A stretch of 64,000 nt of DNA from Alkalihalophilus marmarensis DSM 21297 (lineage in GTDB: Bacteria; Bacillota; Bacilli; Bacillales; Bacillaceae_D), in NCBI RefSeq assembly GCF_000474275.2, contig NZ_ATAE01000050.1, forward strand, positions 1-64,000, read 5' to 3'. The number at the start of each line of letters is the position of its first letter. Positions within the stretch are counted from its first letter, which is position 1. Below, piece after piece: positions 17,951-26,416 of this stretch. The position numbers and the translations under genes were made by a program. Below the pieces are notes generated by a model, which was given only the letters and a program-made list of their open reading frames with translations, was not told the DNA's origin and searched no databases.

Positions 17951-18095
17951 TGTATACACGTTTACATTTTTGTACACTTGTATACTATTATGTACACATA
18001 GCTTAACAGCAACATGTATACTTGTTTGTATACATGTCTACATTTTTGTATACACAAAGTTTACATTTTGTTTTCTTGTATACATTTTTGTATAC
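17951..18095. repeat. parC: TGTAYAC iteron array, candidate parC centromere
   Basis: Within 145 bp there are seven exact TGTATAC (starting 17951, 17979, 18015, 18027, 18047, 18077, 18089) and two TGTACAC (17971, 17991). Several are embedded in a longer motif of the type TTTACATTTTTGTA. Start-to-start distances are 20, 8, 12, 24, 12, 20, 30 and 12 bp. The array sits directly upstream of the ParM-like gene, where parC of type II partition loci lies and where ParR binds and autoregulates. The role is inferred from position and repetition. Confidence 0.75.
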
Positions 18096-18257
18096 ATTAT
18101 AAAATTACCAGTAATATCCTTCCACCTGGCACAATTAGACTACTAGAAACGTCATATCCTCTTCTTTCAAGTCCAGCTTAGAACGCTAATACTCTCCATC
18201 GAGCTATAAAAAATAAGTGCGGTACAAGCTACACTAAGATCATTAAAAAAACTCCAC

Positions 18258-18291
18258 AAAAAAGAACCAGGCGAGACATTTCTCACCTGGC
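18258..18291 (-). terminator. Terminator of the solute-binding lipoprotein gene
   Basis: CCAGGTGAG/CTCGCCTGG stem followed by TTCTTTTTT on the minus strand. Confidence 0.85.
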
Positions 18292-18307
18292 TAACTTCAT
18301 GATACTA

Positions 18308-19906
18308 CTATTGAATCGTTACATCTTGCAGCTGATATACACCAGATGCATCAGACCAGAACCCTTCAACACCTTCCCCTACTCCCATAATATGAGATGG
18401 GTGATATAAGAAAGCCATCGGTGATTCCTCATTTAAGTAGTTTGTTGCCTCTACATACATTTGAAGTCTCGTATCTTCATCTTGTTCTATACGTGCCTCA
18501 TATAACATTTGATCAAACGCTTCATCTTGCATAAATACGCGATTACCAGAGCCTACACTGTCAGAGTGGAATAACATGTGCATAGGGTAATCAGCATCAC
18601 CTGTACCAAGAGATAAGCCTAGAATAAACATATCATGTTCACCAGCAGTAGTAGCATCTAGGTATGCCCCCCACTCTACCACTTGAATATCAACATTAAT
18701 CCCAATTTCAGCTAAGCTGGCTTGTGTAAGTTCAGCAATATCAATACGTTCACGATTATCATTTGTCCAGATTGTTGTATTAAATCCGTTTTCATAACCC
18801 GCTTCAGCTAGAAGTTCTTTCGCTCCTTCAACATCACGCTCAATCGCATCTACCTCTTCGCTAAATCCGAAGTTCGTATCATTGATTGGGCCAATAGCAG
18901 CCTCACCTGTACCATCTAAAATACCATTAAGCATCGCTTCTTTATCAAGCGTCATCGCAATCGCTTGTCTAACTAATTTATTATCAAACGGTTCTTTCTC
19001 CATATTAAATCCAAGATATGTGATACTTGCGGCATTTCGAACATAAGCTTCAGTTCCAGCCATATTTTCAACACGGCTTAAATCACTTGGCTGTACAGGG
19101 TCAATAATATGAGCTGATCCTGTCTCAAGCTCAGCAATACGTGTTAAGTCTTCAGGTACCACTCTGAATGTTACTGTATCTACCTTAGCGTTCTCACCCC
19201 AATAATCTTCAAAATTATCTAGAACAAGATGATCACCAGGCTGCCAGTTATCAAATTTAAAGAATCCAGTTCCAATAGGGTTTTCATTTACATATGTACC
19301 AGGCTGTTCTCCATTCTCTACTGCTTCGTTATCCCCGTCAATAACCTCTTTACTGATCATACTTGATGCATAATGTGCCATATGAGCAGGAAGCGGAGCA
19401 AATGGCTGCTCTGTTTTAAACTGAATTGTATGGTCATCTACTACATTAATTTCTTCCACAATTTCAAAAAGAATAGCACGCGGAGATGCTGTTGTTTCAT
19501 CCAAGATACGTTCAACATTCGCCTTTACGACCTCAGCGTTGAATTCACTGCCATCATGGAAATACACACCTTCACGAAGCTTAAACTCCCAAACGTCCTC
19601 TTCAACCGGCGTCCACTCTTCTGCTAACAGAGGCTCAAGTTCCATATCGGTGTTGTACTTTACGAGTGTTTGGTAGATATTTGACTGAACATTCCCGCTT
19701 GGAACATCACTAGACGTATGTGGATCAAGTGACGTAGCATCCGATAAAACCGCTACTACAAGATCGCCGCCTCCCTCTGCTTCTGCTCCTTGCCCAGTCT
19801 CATCTGTCGTTTCGCCATTAGATGTTGGTTCGCTTGCACAGCCCACAAGTGCCAAAGCCATAGCAATAGAACAAACACCAGCTCTGAAAAATTTGCTTTT
19901 AATCAT
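18308..19906 (-). CDS. ABC transporter solute-binding lipoprotein, SBP_bac_5 family
   Basis: 532-residue extracellular lipoprotein of the peptide/glutathione/nickel-binding class. The lipobox LVGC places the lipidated Cys at 23, followed by an acidic Gly/Glu linker and DLVVAVLSDATSLDPHTSSD, the standard N-terminus of mature family members. EEWTPVEEDVWEFKLREGV and GTGFFKF are further family motifs. No permease or ATPase gene is adjacent, so it is an orphan binding protein and the ligand cannot be assigned. It has its own terminator. Confidence 0.88.
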   Translation of the reverse strand: MIKSKFFRAGVCSIAMALALVGCASEPTSNGETTDETGQGAEAEGGGDLVVAVLSDATSLDPHTSSDVPSGNVQSNIYQTLVKYNTDMELEPLLAEEWTPVEEDVWEFKLREGVYFHDGSEFNAEVVKANVERILDETTASPRAILFEIVEEINVVDDHTIQFKTEQPFAPLPAHMAHYASSMISKEVIDGDNEAVENGEQPGTYVNENPIGTGFFKFDNWQPGDHLVLDNFEDYWGENAKVDTVTFRVVPEDLTRIAELETGSAHIIDPVQPSDLSRVENMAGTEAYVRNAASITYLGFNMEKEPFDNKLVRQAIAMTLDKEAMLNGILDGTGEAAIGPINDTNFGFSEEVDAIERDVEGAKELLAEAGYENGFNTTIWTNDNRERIDIAELTQASLAEIGINVDIQVVEWGAYLDATTAGEHDMFILGLSLGTGDADYPMHMLFHSDSVGSGNRVFMQDEAFDQMLYEARIEQDEDTRLQMYVEATNYLNEESPMAFLYHPSHIMGVGEGVEGFWSDASGVYQLQDVTIQ

Positions 19907-20153
19907 GACATCCTCCTCTAAAATAGTCTTTTTGACACATACAAAATTACTACACTATTACAAGATTGTAAACAGTATTAACAGAAAATTTTATTTTTTT
20001 ATTATTTTTAGAAACTATAGTTAAATGTAAAGGACTGAATTTAAAACCATTCTTTTAGTCCCGCTAAATATATTTACTATATTTTTCCTTGATTTATAGA
20101 TAAAACTCTCTTTATATATATTTATACCGAAATAATATGTCCTCTTACAAAAG

Positions 20154-20184
20154 ACAAAAAAGAGAAGGGACATGTCCCCTCTCT
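20154..20184 (-). terminator. Terminator of katE
   Basis: AGAGAGGGGACATGTCCCTTCTCT-type hairpin followed by TTTTTT on the minus strand. Confidence 0.85.
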
Positions 20185-20206
20185 GTATACATATTCAACT
20201 ATTTGT

Positions 20207-22243
20207 TTATCGATTCCAATGGCGGTGTTCCATAACCGCTCCAGTAAGGTTTTGACTGAAAATGTTCATATCAGCTCCAGTTACTACTCCTTCTTTTTCT
20301 ACAATTTCTTGTTCTTCTAGCCACTTAATACCTACATGAGTAGCCCCGATTGGCTTGAAGTGAGCATAAGCTTCTTTAATAAAGTACACAGCATCGTCTT
20401 TAAACGATGGATCAACTTCCTTTCCGCCCACTACATATAACGCATCGAACAATACAGATTCGCCAGTCAGGAAGGTGTGATCAATTTCAATTTCGCTGCC
20501 TCCTGCGCATTTTTTAATGCCTAATTTATCACTGATAAACTCTGCTTGAATCCCTTTAGACTGAAGCTCCTTAAGAACTTGCTTCACTTCGTCTCCGTTA
20601 AATCCATTATCTATAATAACCCCAACTTTACGAGTATCAGGCTTTTTAATTGTATTTTCCTGACTAAGAGCAGGAGAAGATTTTTTCACACTAGAACCTT
20701 TAGATTGAGGTAGATTCGCTCCAATCGCCTCAGCTACCGGCTTTGCTAAATCCGATGTTACGTGGGCAAACATCTCTACCACTTGCTGTTGAACCGACTT
20801 ACTTTGAACTTTTCCAAGCTCAAAACTGAACGCTTCAATAATGTGATTTTTTTCAACCTCACTCATACTATTCCAGAATAATTTAGCTTGAGAGAAATGA
20901 TCTTTAAAGCTTTCACTTCTTTTACGAACTTTACGCCCCTCTACCTTCTCCTGATAATGAGCATAGCCGCCTTCTTCTTCAGACGCTGGTTGTGGTGTAT
21001 TAGCTGCTAAAGAGTTTTTATGATAACTTACCTGTCCTTTATTAATCGTTTGACGACCGTAGCCATCTCGCTGGTTATTATGGAAAGGACATACCGGTCT
21101 ATTAATCGGCAGCTCATGGAAGTTAGGACCTCCTAAGCGGATCAGCTGTGTATCCGTATAGGAGAACAATCTACCTTGCAAGAGAGGATCATTTGTAAAA
21201 TCAATTCCCGGTACTACATGTCCAGGATGGAAGGCAACTTGCTCCGTTTCAGCAAATACATTGTCTACGTTACGGTTTAACGTCATTTTCCCGATGATTT
21301 TCACAGGTACTTCTTCTTCTGGCCATATCTTTGTAGGGTCAAGTACATCAAAGTCGAAGTTAAATTCATCCTCTTCGCTAATAAGCTGAACACCTAATTC
21401 GTATTCAGGATAATCTCCATTTTCAATCGATTCCCATAAGTCGCGTCGGTGGAAATCGGGGTCTTTACCAGCAATTTTCTGTGCTTCATCCCACACAAGC
21501 GAATGAATACCAAGCACCGGCTTCCAATGAAACTTAACAAAATGAGCTTTACCTTCTTCATTAGCAAATCGGAAAGTGTGAACTCCGAAGCCTTCCATCA
21601 TCCGGAAGCTGCGGGGGATGGATCGGTCTGACATTGCCCACATGACCATATGGGCAGATTCCTGATTATTTGCAATGAAGTCCCAAAATGTATCATGAGC
21701 TGATTGTGCTTGTGGGATTTCATTATGCGGTTCTGGCTTAAGGGCATGAACTAAATCTGGAAACTTAATTGCATCTTGGATAAAGAAAACAGGAATATTA
21801 TTACCCACTAAATCGTAGTTTCCTTCTTCAGTATAAAATTTAGTCGCAAACCCACGAGCATCTCGAACTGTCTCAGCAGAACCTTTTGAACCTGCTACTG
21901 TAGAGAAGCGGACAAAAACAGGTGTTTTAACAGATGGATCTTGCAAAAACTTTGCCTTTGTAAACTCTTTCATAGAATCATATACTTGGAACTCACCGTG
22001 TGCTGCAAATCCACGGGCATGAACAATCCTCTCAGGGATCCGTTCATGGTCAAAATGAGTCATTTTTTCACGGAAATGAAAGTCTTCCATTAAAGTTGGA
22101 CCACGTTCGCCAGCCTTAAGGGAAAATTCATCTTCAGAAACTTTTAACCCTTGATTGGTTGTCAATTTTTTTCCTTCATCTTCAACTCGAAATGATTCTA
22201 GCTGTTGATCTTTTTTATTCTGCATTTCTCGTTTATTACCCAT
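20207..22243 (-). CDS. katE: Large-subunit (clade II) catalase
   Basis: 678-residue monofunctional haem catalase, 2 H2O2 to O2 and water. The catalase core (about 20-500) has FDHERIPERIVHARG with the distal His, FVRFSTVAGSKGSAETVRD, and the proximal-side RLFSYTDTQLIRLG carrying the haem-ligand Tyr. The C-terminal DJ-1/PfpI-like domain starts near 535 (RKVGVIIDNGFNGDEVKQVL). This is the architecture and close sequence of B. subtilis KatE. Start ATG 22243 with GGGAGG upstream; the earlier in-frame start is rejected. A sigma-B-like promoter lies upstream. Confidence 0.95.
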   Translation of the reverse strand: MGNKREMQNKKDQQLESFRVEDEGKKLTTNQGLKVSEDEFSLKAGERGPTLMEDFHFREKMTHFDHERIPERIVHARGFAAHGEFQVYDSMKEFTKAKFLQDPSVKTPVFVRFSTVAGSKGSAETVRDARGFATKFYTEEGNYDLVGNNIPVFFIQDAIKFPDLVHALKPEPHNEIPQAQSAHDTFWDFIANNQESAHMVMWAMSDRSIPRSFRMMEGFGVHTFRFANEEGKAHFVKFHWKPVLGIHSLVWDEAQKIAGKDPDFHRRDLWESIENGDYPEYELGVQLISEEDEFNFDFDVLDPTKIWPEEEVPVKIIGKMTLNRNVDNVFAETEQVAFHPGHVVPGIDFTNDPLLQGRLFSYTDTQLIRLGGPNFHELPINRPVCPFHNNQRDGYGRQTINKGQVSYHKNSLAANTPQPASEEEGGYAHYQEKVEGRKVRKRSESFKDHFSQAKLFWNSMSEVEKNHIIEAFSFELGKVQSKSVQQQVVEMFAHVTSDLAKPVAEAIGANLPQSKGSSVKKSSPALSQENTIKKPDTRKVGVIIDNGFNGDEVKQVLKELQSKGIQAEFISDKLGIKKCAGGSEIEIDHTFLTGESVLFDALYVVGGKEVDPSFKDDAVYFIKEAYAHFKPIGATHVGIKWLEEQEIVEKEGVVTGADMNIFSQNLTGAVMEHRHWNR

Positions 22244-22300
22244 TTCATTGTCCTCCCTTAAACATGCAATCATTTTTTTACGGTTAGTATCCAATACTCT

Positions 22301-22326
22301 CTACCCTTTGGAATGAATAGTAAAAC
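22301..22326 (-). promoter_or_regulatory. Probable sigma-B promoter of katE
   Basis: Minus strand GTTTTA (22321-22326), 14-bp spacer, GGGTAG (22301-22306). This is close to the sigma-B consensus and agrees with the known sigma-B control of B. subtilis katE. Confidence 0.7.
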
Positions 22327-22433
22327 AAGAAAATGATGATCATTTTTAAATTAGATGTCTTTCAACCTATTTTGTTTTCACTATTATCTGACTAACTGGT
22401 AAATAAAGACAGTCCCACCCTCTCTACTTAATT

Positions 22434-22442
22434 TGTTATAAT
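22434..22442 (+). promoter_or_regulatory. Extended -10 promoter for the PAS-STAS gene
   Basis: TGTTATAAT is a perfect TATAAT with the TGn extension, about 40 bp before the start codon. No good -35 is seen. Confidence 0.5.
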
Positions 22443-22482
22443 ACAAGAATGAACGAAAATGACAATTAAAAAGAGGAGAAAG

Positions 22483-23259
22483 ATGCTTGTGTTTAATGTC
22501 ATCACTCAAACTGAAACGCTTGCCGTACTAAACTCTATTGGAGAAAATATCTTCATTGCAGACAATGACTTTCAGTTAGTATGGATGAATAATTCTGCCC
22601 ATAAATTAATAGAAGAATTGAAAGATGATATTCAAATCTCAAATCCACATGATGTACTAGGAAAGAATTTATCAATCTTCCATCGTAACTTTAATCACCA
22701 ACAACATATACTAACGCATCATCTTCCTTATCAAACAAAAATCAAGCTTTTTGGGAAGTATTCGGCCTTACTAAAAGTGACAAGACTCAAAAATGAGAAG
22801 AATGAAGAGGTTGGCTACATTCTTACCTGGGATGATGTAACAGCTGCTGAGGAAGAAAATGAGAGGCAAATGTCACTGTTAGAGCAGTTAAGCACCCCCA
22901 TCCTTCCTATGGCTGTCGATGACTCCCTGCTAGTTCCCTTGATCGGAACATACGATAGCAAGCGCTTTGACCTGTTGCAGCAAAAATTATTAAACGAGTG
23001 CGCCAAACTGGGGATAGAGTACGTCGTTTTTGATTTCAGCGCGATGATAGTTGAAGATCATGATCTAGTTGTCAATCAAATTGCAACAATCTCAGAAACG
23101 GTGTCTTTAATTGGCGCAGAGCCTATATATGTAGGGTTTCAAATACCGCTTATAAAGAACTTAGTAGCACAAAAAGTGAAACCAGAGGCCAAAATATATG
23201 GCTCTTTCAAGCAAGCCTCGACTTATTTACTTAAGAAAACTGGTTACCTGAGCTCTTAA
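22483..23259 (+). CDS. PAS-STAS domain protein, RsbR-like
   Basis: 258-residue cytoplasmic protein: PAS domain (about 10-125, LNSIGENIFIADNDFQLVWM) and C-terminal STAS domain (about 145-255, with YVVFDFSAM at the position of the phosphorylated loop in RsbR/RsbS proteins). RsbR paralogues are stressosome components that control sigma-B. Adjacency to the sigma-B-type katE fits that theme. Whether it joins a stressosome is inference. Start ATG 22483 with AGAGGAG upstream. Confidence 0.78.
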   Translation: MLVFNVITQTETLAVLNSIGENIFIADNDFQLVWMNNSAHKLIEELKDDIQISNPHDVLGKNLSIFHRNFNHQQHILTHHLPYQTKIKLFGKYSALLKVTRLKNEKNEEVGYILTWDDVTAAEEENERQMSLLEQLSTPILPMAVDDSLLVPLIGTYDSKRFDLLQQKLLNECAKLGIEYVVFDFSAMIVEDHDLVVNQIATISETVSLIGAEPIYVGFQIPLIKNLVAQKVKPEAKIYGSFKQASTYLLKKTGYLSS

Positions 23260-23270
23260 AGATACTAATA

Positions 23271-23302
23271 AAAGAAGCTGCTCCTAAGGGGCAGCTTCTT
23301 TC
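23271..23302. terminator. Bidirectional terminator ending the gas vesicle operon
   Basis: AGAAGCTGC/GCAGCTTCT stem with T-rich exits on both strands, between the RsbR-like gene and gvpU2. Confidence 0.85.
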
Positions 23303-23349
23303 TTATTAATTAATAATTTTCAGACGGAACCTGTTAGGACCCTCTATTT

Positions 23350-23742
23350 CTACGAGGTATTAGTAATCCTCCCTAGAAAGAAACCATCCACTTCACTCAA
23401 CTTCCCTCTCCATGATCTAACGCCTGATTGTGGAATAGGATTGCTATCACCATAATAAATGTCAGCATGCTTTAAGTGAATAAAATTCGCCTCTTCATTT
23501 CCACTTTTTCCTGCTTCTTCACTTGCAGATGCCATCTGCTTAGATATAGCTTGAATTATATCATCGCTATCCTCAAATCCTTCACTCAAGTCCATAAAAT
23601 AATCCTTTGCAGACATCAACGTCCCTGTTATAAGACAACCTTTCATTTGTAATGTAAGGTCTAACGTAAACCCTCGGTTATTAGCTGCCTGCACGAAAAA
23701 TTCAAGAATGGGATCTTTCTTTAGAACTAAATCATTCCTCAC
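23350..23742 (-). CDS. gvpU: Gas vesicle protein GvpU, second copy
   Basis: 130-residue paralogue of the upstream GvpU, lacking its acidic tail. Shared segments are DPILEFFVQAANNRGF, LTLQMKGCLITGTLMSAKDYF, FIHLKHADIYYGDSNPIP and WRGKLSEVDGFFLGRI. Its length matches the usual GvpU. In Priestia megaterium GvpU is an accessory protein reported to control gas vesicle clustering through phase separation. Start is taken at the GTG at 23742, which has AGGAG eight bases upstream. Last gene of the operon. Confidence 0.85.
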   Translation of the reverse strand: MRNDLVLKKDPILEFFVQAANNRGFTLDLTLQMKGCLITGTLMSAKDYFMDLSEGFEDSDDIIQAISKQMASASEEAGKSGNEEANFIHLKHADIYYGDSNPIPQSGVRSWRGKLSEVDGFFLGRITNTS

Positions 23743-23812
23743 CCTTCCATCTCCTCTCACCGTGCAGCCTAAGGAAGTCGATATGGTTAACGCTTATATA
23801 AATTTATCGACT

Positions 23813-24595
23813 TTACTCTTCTTTTTTGGAGCTTTTGCTAGTTTTTTTTGTATTTGAAGAACGTTTTGATCTAGAAGAATCCTTTGACTGACCCGATTTC
23901 TTTTCTTCTTTTTCTTTTTCTTGTTCCGGCTCCTCTTCTAGATCCTCTTCTTTCTCTTCTTCTTTCTCTTCCGTTTCTTCACCGGATTCCTCATCTGTTT
24001 CGCCTTCTTCTTCACTAGAAGGATCTGTGCTTTCTTGCTCTTCCTCTTCTATCCTTTCATCTTCCTCAGATTCTTCCTCAGGCACTTTTTCTTCTTGATC
24101 TTTATCATCATTTTCTTTTCCGAATAACCCTTTAATATTCTCTTCTAGTTGGTCTAAGCGATTGTTCAGCTTGTTGCTGCTATAATCCTGGTCTTCCTGT
24201 TCTTGATCCGAGGTGGCTTCCCCAGCAGAAATCTTCCCTAAAAAGAAACCGTCTACTTCACTTAATTTTCCTCTCCACAACACTTCTCCCTCTGAAGGAG
24301 TAGGCTCGCGATCTCCACAATATACTTGCGCATCATTTAAGTGGATAAAGCTTGCAGGAGACTCTTCATCGCCTTTTGCAGCCTCCCCTGCTTGCTTTAA
24401 CTGCTCACTGAGGTGATTTGAAATATCATTTCCACCTTCAAACTTTTCACTTAATAAAGAAAAGTATTCTTTTGCTGAGATCATTGTACCGGTAACCATA
24501 GCTCCACCGACATTTAACGTAATATTTAAAGAAAAATCATGCTTATTCGCTGCGTGCACGAAATATTCTAGTATACTATCTTGTGCATTACTCAT
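23813..24595 (-). CDS. gvpU: Gas vesicle protein GvpU with long acidic C-terminal tail
   Basis: 260 residues, about twice the usual GvpU length. Residues 1-125 are a standard GvpU domain (DSILEYFVHAANKHDFSL, GAMVTGTMISAKEYF, VLWRGKLSEVDGFFLGKI). The rest is a disordered, Glu/Asp-dominated tail ending in a Ser/Lys-rich stretch (KRSSNTKKTSKSSKKEE). The tail is charge-segregated, acidic then basic. As GvpU works through condensate formation in its relatives, such a tail could tune clustering (inference). A second, tailless GvpU follows at about 70 bp. Confidence 0.88.
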   Translation of the reverse strand: MSNAQDSILEYFVHAANKHDFSLNITLNVGGAMVTGTMISAKEYFSLLSEKFEGGNDISNHLSEQLKQAGEAAKGDEESPASFIHLNDAQVYCGDREPTPSEGEVLWRGKLSEVDGFFLGKISAGEATSDQEQEDQDYSSNKLNNRLDQLEENIKGLFGKENDDKDQEEKVPEEESEEDERIEEEEQESTDPSSEEEGETDEESGEETEEKEEEKEEDLEEEPEQEKEKEEKKSGQSKDSSRSKRSSNTKKTSKSSKKEE

Positions 24596-24616
24596 ATGAC
24601 CATCTCCCTTCTCAAC

Positions 24617-25510
24617 TTATTTTGACGAAGTATCATCATCACTTGAGAGGGTTGTACTATTTTTAGATTTAGATTGTGATGATTTTTTTGAAGAAGTACG
24701 TTTTCTTCTTGTGTTTCCTTTTTTACTTGTTGTATTTTTTTTCGCTGAATCTTTTTTATCCTCTTCATCAGAATCCGATTCATCATCAGACTCTTCCTCT
24801 TTTTCATCTTCGTCTGAGTCTTCTTCTTTATCCTTACTATCATCGTTCTTAGAAGACTTGTCTTCCTTGTCTTCCTTGTCTTCTTCTTTGTCTTCTTCTT
24901 TCTCTTCTTCATCATTTTCTTCTTCATCATTCTTTTCTTCATCATTCTTTTCTTCTTTATTCTCATTTTGACCGTCTGCTAATTTTGTTAACATTTCTTC
25001 TAGTCTGCCTAGACGGTCATGAAGGTTTTCATTTTCTTCTTTCAATGCTTCATAGTCTTCACTGTTAGAACTTTCTTCTGTGCTCTCAGAGTTCTCAGCA
25101 GCTGTATTTTCTTCTTCATTTGTTTCCTCATTTGTTTCTTCATTTGTTTCTTCATTTGTTTCTTCATTTGATGATTCTTCTTCATTATCATCGTTATCTT
25201 TTGAGTCATCGTTGTGGTTAAATAAGTTCATAGCGGAATTCTTAATCGAATCTGCCGCTTGCTTCGATTTTTCTTTTGCCATTTGACCGAAATCTGATCC
25301 TTTGCTCTTTAGCTTGTCGCTGTCGATGCTATCTTTAATTCTCTTTGCGTTCTCTGGTGTAGCTAAATAACCAACTGTTGCTCCAATTAATCCACCCGCA
25401 ATGGAACGTTTAATCGCACTGCCGTTTGAACCATTTTCCTCGTTCGATGCACCTTCATTATTTGTTTGCTGATCCTCTGTTTGATTCTCTACTTTTTGTT
25501 GTTCTGCCAT
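24617..25510 (-). CDS. gvpT: Gas vesicle protein GvpT, extended acidic form
   Basis: 297-residue protein. The N-terminus has a glycine-rich YtxH-like hydrophobic segment (SIAGGLIGATVGYLATPENA, about 35-55) followed by a helical region. A low-complexity acidic zone includes five tandem NEET/NEEN units (about 112-135), then a coiled-coil-like block with LHDRLGRLEEMLTKL. The C-terminus is a long Glu/Asp/Lys tract ending in Ser/Lys-rich sequence. Position between gvpJ and gvpU gives the name. Start ATG follows AGGAGG. Confidence 0.82.
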   Translation of the reverse strand: MAEQQKVENQTEDQQTNNEGASNEENGSNGSAIKRSIAGGLIGATVGYLATPENAKRIKDSIDSDKLKSKGSDFGQMAKEKSKQAADSIKNSAMNLFNHNDDSKDNDDNEEESSNEETNEETNEETNEETNEEENTAAENSESTEESSNSEDYEALKEENENLHDRLGRLEEMLTKLADGQNENKEEKNDEEKNDEEENDEEEKEEDKEEDKEDKEDKSSKNDDSKDKEEDSDEDEKEEESDDESDSDEEDKKDSAKKNTTSKKGNTRRKRTSSKKSSQSKSKNSTTLSSDDDTSSK

Positions 25511-25525
25511 GATAAAAACCTCCTA

Positions 25526-25858
25526 TTAATAATTAAACTCTGTATTATTTAAACGATTTGTATTCAATTTATTTTCAAGAGACTCTAATCTCTCTTTTAA
25601 CTTCTCATTTTCTTCTTCTAAAGCTTTTGTGCTGTTATTTGAGGCTTTTGAACTTAAGTAAGGGTCTGTTTCCCACCAGTCCATACCAATTTCTTTTGCT
25701 TTATCAACTGAGGCTACAATTAAACGAATTTTAATCGTTAATAGCTCCACATCAGCAATACCAACTGTGATATCACCTGCAATAACAACGCCTTTATCTA
25801 ATATTTTCTCTAACACATCTACAATCGTGCTTGACTGCATCGAGTGTTCGACTGCCAT
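25526..25858 (-). CDS. gvpJ: Gas vesicle protein GvpJ
   Basis: 110-residue minor member of the GvpA family. The conserved core VDVLEKILDKGVVIAGDI, then VELLTIKIRLIVASVDKA, is followed by a C-terminal coiled coil (ALEEENEKLKERLESLENKL) absent from GvpA. GvpJ-type proteins are thought to help nucleate the shell or form its conical caps. Start ATG has AAGGAGG upstream. Confidence 0.9.
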   Translation of the reverse strand: MAVEHSMQSSTIVDVLEKILDKGVVIAGDITVGIADVELLTIKIRLIVASVDKAKEIGMDWWETDPYLSSKASNNSTKALEEENEKLKERLESLENKLNTNRLNNTEFNY

Positions 25859-25883
25859 AATTAAGTCCTCCTTACTAATCTAG

Positions 25884-26168
25884 TTAAAGCAAACTTCCTA
25901 GGGGACCGAGGTCAATGTTTAAGTCATCGGCATCAAGGCCGAAAATACTTTTTAACTCTTCCATTTTCTCTTCTAAATTCATTAAAGCTTCACCTAAGTT
26001 TTCAATTTGTTCATCCGTTAACGTACCACCTTCAACACGCCGCATTGCATGCCGCTCAACAATCTGTCGCAAGAGCTCGATAACGGTGAGAACTAGCTGT
26101 GCTAAGCCATGTTCAGCTTTATCAGGATCTAAATTAATTCTTCCATTTGTTCGGCTGGCCGGTTGCAT
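25884..26168 (-). CDS. gvpK: Gas vesicle protein GvpK
   Basis: 94-residue helical protein of the GvpK family (INLDPDKAEHGLAQLVLTVI, LLRQIVERHAMRRVEGG, LTDEQIENLGEALMNLEEKM). It is an essential minor gas vesicle assembly protein in other species. Its start overlaps the end of gvpS by 35 bp, with GGGAGGAG upstream of the ATG, indicating translational coupling. Confidence 0.92.
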   Translation of the reverse strand: MQPASRTNGRINLDPDKAEHGLAQLVLTVIELLRQIVERHAMRRVEGGTLTDEQIENLGEALMNLEEKMEELKSIFGLDADDLNIDLGPLGSLL

Positions 26169-26403
26169 CCATTAACTCCTCCCTTTGTAAATCGAAGTTT
26201 TCTGATGAAACAGGAGTGTTCTGTTTGGCCTGAACGAGAGACTCTACAGAGGCAATTAAAACTCTTAAATCTAGATAAACTAAATCTACTCCAGCAATAG
26301 AGATCACTAAATCAGCTTTGATCGCCACTCCCTTATCAAGAATTACATCTAAAATATCAATCAATGCGATATCTTTGTCCTCAATTGATTCTCTTAGAGA
26401 CAT
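26134..26403 (-). CDS. gvpS: Gas vesicle protein GvpS (GvpA family)
   Basis: 89 residues with the GvpA-fold core IDILDVILDKGVAIKADLVI and VYLDLRVLIASVESLV. It differs from GvpA/B in the N-terminus and tail and matches the position of gvpS in the Priestia cluster. Probably a minor shell or assembly protein. The 3' end overlaps gvpK. Confidence 0.88.
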   Translation of the reverse strand: MSLRESIEDKDIALIDILDVILDKGVAIKADLVISIAGVDLVYLDLRVLIASVESLVQAKQNTPVSSENFDLQREELMDATGQPNKWKN

Positions 26404-26416
26404 ATTGATTCCTCAC

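Noticed and set aside
22411-22425. AGTCCCACCCTCT shared with 49,090-49,103
   Set aside because: Thirteen-base matches are expected by chance in 64 kb and neither copy is at a sensible boundary.
24592-24966. Lysine/methionine-rich minus-strand ORF
   Set aside because: Frame-shifted shadow of the repetitive acidic part of gvpT; no ribosome site.
24711-24971. Serine-rich plus-strand ORF
   Set aside because: Antisense translation of the GAA/GAT-rich gvpT tail.
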